This document shows, in pieces, positions 52,649 to 60,772 of a DNA stretch of 64,000 nt; the first letter of the stretch is position 1, and each line of letters opens with the position of its first letter. Origin of the DNA: Pseudomonas sp. URIL14HWK12:I12 (GTDB lineage: Bacteria > Pseudomonadota > Gammaproteobacteria > Pseudomonadales > Pseudomonadaceae). The position numbers and the translations under genes were made by a program. The DNA lies in assembly GCF_003097135.1 (NCBI RefSeq), contig NZ_QEQL01000001.1, forward strand, positions 248,001-312,000. The letters are read 5' to 3'. The notes beneath the pieces were generated by a model, which had not been told where the DNA came from, searched no databases, and saw only the letters and a program-made list of their open reading frames with translations.

Positions 52649-53473
52649 ATGGCTGACATTTCGCCAGTGGGTACGCCGCCGGCCGGCGGTAGCCAGGCCG
52701 AGGCCGGCCCCAAGGACTCGCCCTTGTTCATCGGCGCCGCTGAAAAGATTTTTCAGGTGCTGCATGCCTTCGATGGCAGCGGCCGGCAGATGCCGCTGTC
52801 GGAAATCGCCAAGCGCTCAGGGCTTGGCAGAAGCGCCGCGCAGCGGGTGGTCTATACCCTGGAAGTGTTGGGTTACCTGCGCCGCGTGCACAACAGCCGC
52901 GATTACTCCCTGACCGGGCGCTTCCTGCAGTTTTCCTACGATTACCTCAGCGTGCACGAAGTGCTGCAGAAGGCCGCGCCTTATCTGATCGGCCTGAGCG
53001 ACACCCTTGGGGAAACCGTGAACCTGCAGGAGCTCGACGGCACCGAGGTGGTGTACATCGCCCGCTACCCTGGGCGGCGGGTGATGAACCTGGATTTCAT
53101 GGTGGGCAGCCGTATCCCGGCGCTGTTCACCGCCTCCGGTACTGCGATGCTGGCGCGTTTGCCCGAGGCAATGCGCGAGCGGGTGATTCAGGGTACCGAG
53201 ATGCGGGCCATTACCCCGCGAACCTGCACCGACCCGCAGCGGCTGCGCGAGCGGCTGCAGCGGGCAGCCGAAGCAGGCTATGCCTGCGTGGCGGGAGAGA
53301 CAGTACTGGGTGACATCGCAGTGGCCTGCCCGATTCTCAACGAGCACGGCCTGCCGGTGGCGGCGGTGAACATTTCGGTGCCGGAAACCCGCTGGACCCG
53401 GGAGCGGGCCGAGCAGGAGCTGGTGCCCCACGTGGTCATGGCGGCGACGGCGATATCCACGCGCAAGTTCTGA
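52649..53473 (+). CDS. IclR family transcriptional regulator
   Basis: A 274-residue IclR regulator. After a 40-residue leader comes the winged HTH: AEKIFQVLHAFDGSG and LSEIAKRSGLGRSAAQRVVY. The effector domain has ETVNLQELDGTEVVYIARYP and ends in a GLPVAAVNISVPETRW stretch, both typical. AGGGG precedes ATG 52649; a GTG at 52610 is less likely. It closes the co-directional unit with the ABC importer and probably represses it until a pathway ligand appears. Confidence 0.87.
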   Translation: MADISPVGTPPAGGSQAEAGPKDSPLFIGAAEKIFQVLHAFDGSGRQMPLSEIAKRSGLGRSAAQRVVYTLEVLGYLRRVHNSRDYSLTGRFLQFSYDYLSVHEVLQKAAPYLIGLSDTLGETVNLQELDGTEVVYIARYPGRRVMNLDFMVGSRIPALFTASGTAMLARLPEAMRERVIQGTEMRAITPRTCTDPQRLRERLQRAAEAGYACVAGETVLGDIAVACPILNEHGLPVAAVNISVPETRWTRERAEQELVPHVVMAATAISTRKF

Positions 53474-53500
53474 GCGGCGCCGTCACGCGGTGCTTTCCGG

Positions 53501-54763
53501 TCAACCCGGCAGCACGTTTTTGATGACCTTGCCTGCTTGCAGGATCAGGTCCAGCCGCTCCCCTTGGCCCAGCAGGCAGTCGATGGCGCTGAGCGGGTCG
53601 CCATCGACCACCAGCACATCGGCCAAGGCGCCCGCAGCAATGCACCCCAGTTCGCCATCGCGCTCCAGGATATGCGCAGCCACCGAAGTGGCGCTGCGGA
53701 TCGCTTCCAGGTTGCCCAGCACCTCAGCGCGGATCTTCAGCTCCCACGTCTGGTACTGGTGCATCTCTCCGAGCAGGTCCGAGCCATAACCCATCGGTAC
53801 GCCGGCCTCGGCAAAGTGCAACAGGGCCTGGCGCCCGGCTTCGCGCACATCGGCGATCTTGGCCAACGACTCAGCCGGCAGGCCAAACTTCTCACCATGC
53901 TCGGCCAGCATCTCGTAAGTCACCTGGGTCGGCACTGCGATGGCGCCATGCTCGCGCATCAGCCGCGCGGTGTCGGCATCGGCCAGGTTGCCGTGCTCGA
54001 TGGTGCGCACCCCGCACTCAACGGCCCGGCGAATGGCCCGCGGCGTGTAGGCGTGGGCCATGACGTAGGTATTGGCGGCCTGCGCTTCGTCGACGATGGC
54101 GCGGATCTCTGCCTCGCTGTATTGAGTGTTGGCGATAGGGTCGGTGGGCGAGGCGACGCCGCCGGAAGCCATGATCTTGATCTGGTGAGCGCCTTGCTGA
54201 ATCTCTTCGCGAACCGCCAGGCGCACGTTATCGACCCCATCCACCACCCGGGCGATGGCGCCTGCCCTGAAGCAGCAGGTGCACGGCTCGGTAGCGAGCA
54301 GGGTGCCGCGCGCACGGAAGTCGCCGTGGCCCCCGGTTTGCGACAGCGCCTTGCCCGAGGCGAATATCCGCGGCCCGGCGATCAGGCCCAGGGCAATCGA
54401 GCGGGCCAGGGCCCAATCCGCGCCCCCTGCATCCCGAACCGTGGTAAAGCCGCGCTTGAGCATGGCCTCAAGGATCGGGATGGCGCGGTACATCACGATG
54501 GCGTTGGGCTGCAGGGCGTTGAGGCCCAGGTTGGCGTTGGAGGCCAGCACGTGGACATGGCAGTCGATCAGGCCGGGCATCACCGTACGGCCCTTCAGGT
54601 CGAGCACCTGCGCCCCCGGCTCGGGCGGCTGGCCTGCCGGGCGGACGGCCAGGATCCGCTCCCCTTGAATGACGACCTCCAGCCCCGGCCGCAATTGGCC
54701 CTTGTCCAGGTCCAGGACCTTGCCGTTGCGCAGAACAGTGATTGCCATGGCGGTGTCGTTCAT
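53501..54763 (-). CDS. Metal-dependent amidohydrolase (imidazolonepropionase-like/Xaa dipeptidase type)
   Basis: A 420-residue amidohydrolase. Metal ligands are seen in MPGLIDCHVHVLAS (HxH), QIKIMASGGVASP (probably the carbamylated lysine), MAHAYT and TIEHGNLADAD (His), and GYGSDLLGE (Asp). This set occurs in the group that hydrolyses Xaa-Arg or Xaa-Pro dipeptides and similar amides. ATG 54763 overlaps the stop of the upstream permease gene (TGATG), so the two are cotranslated; ATG 54748 is an alternative. The upstream in-frame extension to 55321 lies inside the permease gene and is spurious. Confidence 0.85.
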   Translation of the reverse strand: MNDTAMAITVLRNGKVLDLDKGQLRPGLEVVIQGERILAVRPAGQPPEPGAQVLDLKGRTVMPGLIDCHVHVLASNANLGLNALQPNAIVMYRAIPILEAMLKRGFTTVRDAGGADWALARSIALGLIAGPRIFASGKALSQTGGHGDFRARGTLLATEPCTCCFRAGAIARVVDGVDNVRLAVREEIQQGAHQIKIMASGGVASPTDPIANTQYSEAEIRAIVDEAQAANTYVMAHAYTPRAIRRAVECGVRTIEHGNLADADTARLMREHGAIAVPTQVTYEMLAEHGEKFGLPAESLAKIADVREAGRQALLHFAEAGVPMGYGSDLLGEMHQYQTWELKIRAEVLGNLEAIRSATSVAAHILERDGELGCIAAGALADVLVVDGDPLSAIDCLLGQGERLDLILQAGKVIKNVLPG

Positions 54764-56070
54764 CAGTGAGCCTCTTTGAGTACGGCGTGAAACGGGCCAG
54801 CAGTGTCCCGATAAAGCAGCGCGCCCGCGGTGCTGATGGCCGCTGCGATCATGATGTAGAAAGCCGGTGCCAGGTTGCTGCCGGTTGTGGCGATCAACCA
54901 GGTGATGGTGAAGGTGGCAAAGCCGCCGAACAGCGTCACGGCGAGGTTGTAGGCCACCGACAGGCCGGTGGACAGTACCCGTGCAGGCAGCAGTTCGCTG
55001 AACACCGCCAGGATCGAGCCAATGTAGCCGCTGATGCACAGCCCCAGGACCAGCTCGAACACCAGCAAGCTCCCCAGCCCTGGCAATACGTTGATCAGCC
55101 AGAACATGGGATACGCGCACAGGAAGATCGCCAACGCCGACCCCAGCAGCCAGGGCCTGCGCCCATATCGATCCGAGAGCCTGCCCACCACGGGCGTGGC
55201 GATGACCAGCACCAGCCCGCCCAGCAGCCCGGCGCTGAAGCCCACGTCGCTCGGCAGCTTGAGTACCCGCGTGGCGTAGGAGGGGATGTAGAACAGAATG
55301 GCGTAGGTACACACGGTCCACAGCACGATCAGCGAAAAGCTGATCAGCGTTTGCCGGGGATAATCTCGGGCCACCTCACGCAGCGGCGAATCGGGCGCCG
55401 GCTCGCCTCGATAGGCCGGCGTTTCATCCATCCGGTGGCGGATGTAGAAGCCCACCGGGCCGATCAGGCAGCCGATGACGAACGGCACGCGCCAGCCCCA
55501 GCTTTGCAGCGCCTCAGGGCTGAGCCAGGCTGAGAGCAGGGCACCCAGGCCGGCGCCGATCATTACCGCCAGGCCGATGCTTGATTGAATCCAGCTGGAA
55601 TAGAAGCCTTTTTGCCCGGGCGGCGCATGCTCGGTGAGAAAGGCCGTGGCACTGCCCATTTCGCCGCCGGCCGAAAACCCCTGCAACAGGCGTGCGAACA
55701 GGATCAGCGCGGGTGCCGCCAGGCCGATCTGGGCGTAGCCTGGGGTGATGGCGATGATCAGCGTGCCCAGCGCCATCAGCAGAATGGTGGCTGACAGCGC
55801 CGCCTTCCGGCCGCGCTTATCGGAGTAGATCCCCAGAACGATGCCGCCCACCGGGCGCATCACGAAGCCGACGCCAAAGGTGGCCAGGGCCAGCAAGTAA
55901 GAGGTCAACTCATCGCCGGTGGGAAAGAACACCTTGGAAATGATGACCGAAAAGAAGCTATAGACAGTGAAGTCGAACCATTCCAGGCCATTGCCGATGA
56001 CGGTTGCGATCACTGCACGGCGAGCGTGCTGATGGGCGCTGACGCGCGAGGAAACGGAGGTGGCACTCAC
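54763..56070 (-). CDS. MFS transporter, metabolite:H+ symporter (MHS/ProP-like) family
   Basis: A 435-residue permease. VIGNGLEWFDFTVYSFFSV in helix 1, GGIVLGIYSDKRGRKAAL after helix 2 and LLQGFSAGGEMGSATAFL in helix 4 identify the MHS family, which imports proline, betaine, citrate, shikimate and similar solutes with protons. A GTG start at 56070 with GGGAG eight bases upstream fits best. It is translationally coupled to the amidohydrolase, so the likely substrate is an amide or dipeptide-like compound or its product. Confidence 0.86.
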   Translation of the reverse strand: MSATSVSSRVSAHQHARRAVIATVIGNGLEWFDFTVYSFFSVIISKVFFPTGDELTSYLLALATFGVGFVMRPVGGIVLGIYSDKRGRKAALSATILLMALGTLIIAITPGYAQIGLAAPALILFARLLQGFSAGGEMGSATAFLTEHAPPGQKGFYSSWIQSSIGLAVMIGAGLGALLSAWLSPEALQSWGWRVPFVIGCLIGPVGFYIRHRMDETPAYRGEPAPDSPLREVARDYPRQTLISFSLIVLWTVCTYAILFYIPSYATRVLKLPSDVGFSAGLLGGLVLVIATPVVGRLSDRYGRRPWLLGSALAIFLCAYPMFWLINVLPGLGSLLVFELVLGLCISGYIGSILAVFSELLPARVLSTGLSVAYNLAVTLFGGFATFTITWLIATTGSNLAPAFYIMIAAAISTAGALLYRDTAGPFHAVLKEAH

Positions 56071-56245
56071 AGCTTGAACTCCCACTTATGCAGGTGCGGG
56101 AAAACGCCCCGCGATCGAGTGAAAGGCAGTGACAGGGTGATTGGAGCCGGCCGGATCTGTCGCCCGGTGAGCCGAGCATAGGCCGGCGGGCTGTGAGGGA
56201 TAAAACGCTATATGCGTGCATTTGCATGCGCTGAGCGCATGCAAG

Positions 56246-57151
56246 CTAGGCCTTCAGGGCTTCACTGGCCTCCACCAGCCACTGCTCGAACTGGCGTGCG
56301 GTTCGGCTCGGGAGCCGGTCGGCTGGCCGCAGCAGGTAATAGCCCCCAGCCCCATCCACCTGGCTGGCGCAAGCAGGCACCAACGCACCGCTTTTGAGCT
56401 GGGCGTCGATAAGCGGCGACCAACCCAGCACGATGCCATGGCCGGCGATGGCCAGGTCGATCAGGATCGGATAGAGGCTCACGGTAATTCGCCGGGGGTT
56501 GGCCGGGTACTCGACGCCTTGCAAGGAGAACCATTGGCTCCACGACAACCACTGCCGCTGCCCGTCTTCCACCATCAACAGACGCTCCTGGCCGATATCG
56601 CGCGCGCTGAGCCGCCGCCCTTGCAGGTACCCAGGCGAGCAATAGGCCCCGACTTTTTCCTGAAACAGCAGCCGCGCATCCAAGCCCTTGGGTGGGGCAG
56701 AACGCATGAAGTAGATACCCAGGTCAATTTCCGCACGCACAAGGGATTCGAGGCTGTCGACCACGCGCAAACGGGCGTCGACCTCGGCAGAACCCGCCAC
56801 GAAGTCGGCCAGCATCGGCGCAAGCCATAGCCTTGCAACGCCGGAGGAGGAGGCGACCGTGAGGGTCTGTTCATGGGTGCGGGCCATGACCTGGGCCGTG
56901 GATTCGGCCAACTGCGTGAGCAGCCGCTGTACGTCGGCTGCGTAGTTCTGCCCAGCCACCGTCAATACGATGCGTTTGTGCTCGCGACGAAACAGCGCTC
57001 GCCCAAGAAATTCCTCCAACTGCGCCACCTGCCGGCTGACAGCGCTTTGCGTCAGGTGCAGCTCAACGGCTGCGCGGGAGAAGCTCGCATGACGCACAGT
57101 GGCCTCGAATGCAATCAGGTTGTGCAGGGGCGGAAGCGGCTCGATGCGCAC
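56246..57151 (-). CDS. LysR family transcriptional regulator, GcvA-like
   Basis: A 301-residue LysR regulator of the GcvA-like branch: LPPLHNLIAFEATVRHASFS with RAAVELHLTQSAVSRQVAQL, then FRREHKRIVLTVAG. The GTG at 57151 has AAGGA nine bases upstream and gives the standard N-terminus RIEPLPPL; the longer open frame is ignored. It lies upstream of the MHS permease/amidohydrolase pair on the same strand, 175 bases away, and is its likely regulator. Confidence 0.86.
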   Translation of the reverse strand: MRIEPLPPLHNLIAFEATVRHASFSRAAVELHLTQSAVSRQVAQLEEFLGRALFRREHKRIVLTVAGQNYAADVQRLLTQLAESTAQVMARTHEQTLTVASSSGVARLWLAPMLADFVAGSAEVDARLRVVDSLESLVRAEIDLGIYFMRSAPPKGLDARLLFQEKVGAYCSPGYLQGRRLSARDIGQERLLMVEDGQRQWLSWSQWFSLQGVEYPANPRRITVSLYPILIDLAIAGHGIVLGWSPLIDAQLKSGALVPACASQVDGAGGYYLLRPADRLPSRTARQFEQWLVEASEALKA

Positions 57152-57498
57152 GAGAGTGTTCCTTGAAAAGATGGACGCCGAAGAGTATCTGCACGAGGCG
57201 AGGTCGGGCCAGACCGTCATCAAACTGCCGGAAGGCGCCATCATTCAGGCACTGACTAACCGGATCCCAAAATCGCTCGGTTAGTGACGCCAGATATTTG
57301 ATGCCGAAATGGGGCTTAACAATTGTTAAGTTCCACGAAAAGACAACCAAATGCCTTGAAATGAATTCAAAGGCTCAGATTACGCCAGTCGGGCGATCGC
57401 CTCTGTGGGGTCATCCTGACCCGAGGTGTTCCGCCCTTTGACACCCGCCGCTGGCCGCTCCTATAAAGCGCTCATCATTTTGAGGGGCAATCGACGAT
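57152..57498. other. Intergenic stretch with several palindromes
   Basis: No secure gene. It contains the perfect 16-base palindrome CTTAACAATTGTTAAG (57315-57330), an imperfect dyad GCCTTGAA/TTCAAAGGC (about 57352-57374) and GGGTCA-TCC-TGACCC (57408-57422). A 37-codon plus-strand frame at 57171-57284 lacks a ribosome site. Confidence 0.55.
57315..57330. promoter_or_regulatory. Perfect 16-base palindrome
   Basis: CTTAACAATTGTTAAG reads the same on both strands. It lies between the LysR gene and the unknown gene at 57499 in an AT-rich island and is a plausible dimer-binding operator. Confidence 0.5.
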
Positions 57499-57867
57499 AT
57501 GGACATCTACACACTCTTTCTCTCTACCGCCCTGAACCTGCATAAGGAGCTGCCCGTACGGGCAGGCCTGACGCTGGACGAATGCCGCACCGCCGCTTTC
57601 GCGGCCTTGCAGGAAAACGCCAACTTCGCGCGCTGCCGCCCGGCCGAGCCATTGGTAGGGCCGGTGTTCATTCGGTTGAGCAACGGGCGGACCTTTGAAA
57701 CCATCCGCCAGCCAGGTGGCAAGGGCTACACCCTGCCTGCCGATCTGATGGCAGATGACCTGGCTCAGGTCTACGGCCAACTCGGAACGCCCTCCAGCGG
57801 TGTTCACAGCGAGGCCCATGTGGCTGGGCCGGCCAAAGTCGAGCTGACAGCGACAACTGCTCAGTAA
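57499..57867 (+). CDS. Hypothetical protein, 122 residues
   Basis: I do not recognise this protein. It begins MDIYTLFLSTALNLHKELPV, has a helix with TLDECRTAAFAALQENANFA, then a strand-like part GPVFIRLSNGRTFETIRQPG and a hydrophilic, alanine-rich tail. There is no signal peptide or membrane helix. GAGGGG lies somewhat far (about 11-13 bases) before the ATG. Codon use looks like its neighbours. The upstream region is rich in palindromes, so expression may be controlled. Confidence 0.65.
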   Translation: MDIYTLFLSTALNLHKELPVRAGLTLDECRTAAFAALQENANFARCRPAEPLVGPVFIRLSNGRTFETIRQPGGKGYTLPADLMADDLAQVYGQLGTPSSGVHSEAHVAGPAKVELTATTAQ

Positions 57868-58038
57868 GAGCAAGGTAGCCAGCCGACGCTGCTGCGATAG
57901 TGAAGCTCTATTGGCTTGCTTACGAATTTTAAGTGCGCAAACTGAAAGCTCTAGCCTATGATCAGGCGGAATGAAGTGATGGCTCAATAGCATCACTTAG
58001 GCCGCCTATCCCTCGCGGGCCCACTGCCGAGCTTTCTC

Positions 58039-59679
58039 ATGAACACACCGCTTTCGCTGGCCAAGCGTATTGGCCTGAGTTTTACGGCCATTCTGGCACT
58101 GCTGGTCATCATTACCGCCATCGGTATCCAGCGCGTCAGTTTCATCGACGCCACGTTGAACGACGTCAGCCAGAATGCCGCCAAGGTGCAGCGCTACGCC
58201 ATCAACTTCCGTGGTAGCGTGCACAACCGAGCCATTGCCATCCGTGACGCTGTGCTGGTAACCACCGACGCAGAACTCAAGCAGCACCTGGCTGAAGTCA
58301 AAAGCCTCGAAGCGGCCTATACCGAGTCGGCCACGCCCATGGACCAGTTGTTCGCCCATGCGCAGGTGACCTCTGAGGAGCGCCAGTTGCTTGTTGCGAT
58401 CAAGGAGATCGAGCAGCGCACCCTGCAATCGACCCAGGCGCTGATCGCCCTGCGCACCGCAGGTGACATACCCGGTGCCCAAGCGTTGTTGCTGCGTCAG
58501 ACCTCGGCCGATTACAGCGAGTGGCTCAAGCGCGTCAATGCCCTGATCGACTACGAAGAGGCCTCGATCAATGGGAAGTTGGGGCAGGTGCAAACGACCG
58601 CTAGCCAGTTCAGCACCTTGATGCTCGTTGCCACCGGCATAGCCCTGGTGCTGAGCATTCTCCTGAGCGTGGTCATCATTCGGTTCGTCAAGTCGACGCT
58701 GGGCGCAGAGCCTACCGAAGTGGCCACGGCAATAGAGCGGCTGGCGGCCGGTGACCTCCGGCAAACCATCCTGACGGCGTACCCCAACAGCGTGATGGGC
58801 GTTTTGAAGAACGCATTGAGCCACCTGGCCGAGACCATCGAGCAAGTGCGCAGCGCTGCCCGGGAGGTCAACCACTCCTCCAGCCAGCTGTCTTCGACCT
58901 CCGCCGCCAACAATGACCATATCAGCCTGCAGACCCGCGAGGCGGAACAGGTCGCCGCCGCCATCACTCAAATGGCGGCCACCGTCAACGAAGTCTCCGG
59001 CTACGCCGCTCAAGCGGCCGACGCCTCGCGATTGGCCGATGCTGAAGTCGAAAGCGGTAACCGCCTGGTTGCAGGCACCACCCACGCCATCGAACAACTG
59101 GCCGATGCCCTGGTACAGACCACCGGTACCGTCGAGCAGGTGTCTCATCACAGCGAGCAGATCGAATCGGTGATCGAGGTGATCAATTCCATCGCCGCGC
59201 AAACCAACCTGCTGGCGCTGAACGCGGCGATCGAAGCGGCAAGGGCAGGGGAGCACGGCCGTGGCTTTGCCGTGGTCGCCGACGAGGTACGGTCGCTTGC
59301 CAACCGTACGCAACAGTCGACCGAAGAAATCCGCGAGATGATCAGCACCTTGCAATCGGGGACCGAAACGGCGGCACAGACCATGCGCAGCAGCTGCGAA
59401 CTGGTCACCCAAACAGTGGAAAAAACCCGCAATGCCCAGCAAGCCCTGGCCCGGATCAGCGAGCAGGTGGGCGCCATCACCCATATGAACGCCCAGATCG
59501 CCAGCGCAGCGGTTCAGCAAACCTCGGTGGCCGATGACGTGGCGCAGAACATCAACCGCATCCATGAGTCCACTGTGCAATCGGCGACCGGGTCCCGGGA
59601 TGTTGCCTCTGCCAGCACCGAACTGACTCAACTGGCGGACCGGCTCACACAGAAGGTGGCGTTTTTCGATGCTGCCTAA
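58039..59679 (+). CDS. Methyl-accepting chemotaxis protein
   Basis: A 546-residue chemoreceptor. The first membrane helix is at residues 9-30; a periplasmic four-helix-bundle sensor of about 165 residues follows; the second helix is near 196-216 ([20 protein letters not shown]); then comes a HAMP segment. The signalling tip is [20 protein letters not shown] and [20 protein letters not shown], essentially invariant in MCPs. No C-terminal CheR-binding pentapeptide is seen. The ligand is unknown; four-helix sensors in Pseudomonas often bind organic acids or amino acids. A 170-base leader precedes it, with a weak ribosome site at the ATG. Confidence 0.92.
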   Translation: MNTPLSLAKRIGLSFTAILALLVIITAIGIQRVSFIDATLNDVSQNAAKVQRYAINFRGSVHNRAIAIRDAVLVTTDAELKQHLAEVKSLEAAYTESATPMDQLFAHAQVTSEERQLLVAIKEIEQRTLQSTQALIALRTAGDIPGAQALLLRQTSADYSEWLKRVNALIDYEEASINGKLGQVQTTASQFSTLMLVATGIALVLSILLSVVIIRFVKSTLGAEPTEVATAIERLAAGDLRQTILTAYPNSVMGVLKNALSHLAETIEQVRSAAREVNHSSSQLSSTSAANNDHISLQTREAEQVAAAITQMAATVNEVSGYAAQAADASRLADAEVESGNRLVAGTTHAIEQLADALVQTTGTVEQVSHHSEQIESVIEVINSIAAQTNLLALNAAIEAARAGEHGRGFAVVADEVRSLANRTQQSTEEIREMISTLQSGTETAAQTMRSSCELVTQTVEKTRNAQQALARISEQVGAITHMNAQIASAAVQQTSVADDVAQNINRIHESTVQSATGSRDVASASTELTQLADRLTQKVAFFDAA

Positions 59680-59790
59680 GGGGTAGAACAGCAGTGAAAC
59701 GGCGGCTCGCTGAGGCACATGAAATCTTTTACCCCAGCTATATCGGGGGAGCTCGATTTGCTAGCCTCGGTCTCTTTCCGGAGATCGCAC

Positions 59791-60612
59791 ATGACCGCTA
59801 CCGCCCAGGCCAGGCTGGCCGCCCGCTACGGCGCCGCTGATGGCCCTGCTCTCGAGCAGTGGAACCAGACCCTCGATCAACTGCTCGACCATCGCAGCGT
59901 GCGCGCCTTCGCCGACACCCCCTTACCGCCGGGCACCCTCGAATCGCTGATCGCAGCGGCGCAGTCAGCCTCCTCTTCCTCCAACCTGCAGGTCTGGAGC
60001 GTCGTGGCGGTCGAGGACGCCGAGCGCAAGCAGCGGCTCTCGGCGCTGGCCGGCAACCAGGCCTACATTCACCAGGCACCGCTGTTTATGGTCTGGCTGG
60101 CCGACCTCTCGCGAGCCTCCCGGGTCGCCCAGCAGCGCGGCGTGGCCCTGGAGGCGCTGCCGTACCTCGAAAGCCTGCTGCTCGGTACCATCGACGCCGC
60201 GTTGGCAGCCCAAAACGCGGTCGTCGCGCTGGAGTCGCTTGGCCTGGGCAGCGTCTACATCGGCGCCATCCGCAATGACATCGAAGGCGTCGCCCGTGAG
60301 CTGAAGTTGCCGCCACAGGTGTATCCAGTGTTCGGGTTGTGCGTCGGCCATCCCTCGGCCCAGCGACCGGCCAAGGTCAAGCCGCGGTTGCCGCAGCGCG
60401 CCGTGCTCCACCGGGAAACCTACTGCACCACCGACGAACCCGAGGCGCTGGCCCAGTATGACGAGCGGTTGGGCGCGTTTTATCAACGAGAGGGCATGAA
60501 GGCGTCCGGATGGTCGGAACAGGTGGTCACACGGCTGCAATCGGTTGCCAACCTGCATGGGCGGGAGCGGCTGGTGGAACAATTGAAGCGGCTGGGGTTC
60601 GGTTTGCGCTGA
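59791..60612 (+). CDS. NADPH-dependent nitroreductase (NfsA-like)
   Basis: A 273-residue FMN protein of the nitroreductase fold. LDHRSVRAFADTPLPPGTLE is the family's N-terminal FMN-binding motif, AAQSASSSSNLQVWSVV is the second contact, and ALESLGLGSVYIGAIRND is the core helix-loop. It is closest in form to NfsA/oxygen-insensitive NADPH reductases of nitro compounds or quinones. The start has CGGAG upstream; an upstream in-frame extension is not supported. Confidence 0.86.
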   Translation: MTATAQARLAARYGAADGPALEQWNQTLDQLLDHRSVRAFADTPLPPGTLESLIAAAQSASSSSNLQVWSVVAVEDAERKQRLSALAGNQAYIHQAPLFMVWLADLSRASRVAQQRGVALEALPYLESLLLGTIDAALAAQNAVVALESLGLGSVYIGAIRNDIEGVARELKLPPQVYPVFGLCVGHPSAQRPAKVKPRLPQRAVLHRETYCTTDEPEALAQYDERLGAFYQREGMKASGWSEQVVTRLQSVANLHGRERLVEQLKRLGFGLR

Positions 60613-60772
60613 GGCGAAGGCATAGCGAGGGCCGCGGTAGCGTGACATCAGAGGGCCTATTCCCCGGTGGCAATGGCGCAAGCCCCGCAGGCGTGAACCG
60701 CAGCGCTGCAAAGCAGGTCGTAACTGCTAACCTGACGCCCAGCCACCCACCGTTTACAGTAAGGAACCCTCT

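Noticed and set aside
53537..54769. 410-codon plus-strand open frame opposite the amidohydrolase
   Set aside because: High GC content leaves long stop-free antisense frames; the minus strand has intact metal-binding motifs and coupled translation.
54764..55321. Upstream in-frame extension of the amidohydrolase
   Set aside because: It runs through the MHS permease gene in another frame; the TGATG overlap at 54763 explains translation start.
58006..59718. 570-codon open frame antisense to the chemoreceptor gene
   Set aside because: It mirrors the MCP coding region; the product is Gly/His/Arg-rich with no family features and no ribosome site. The MCP frame has all diagnostic motifs.
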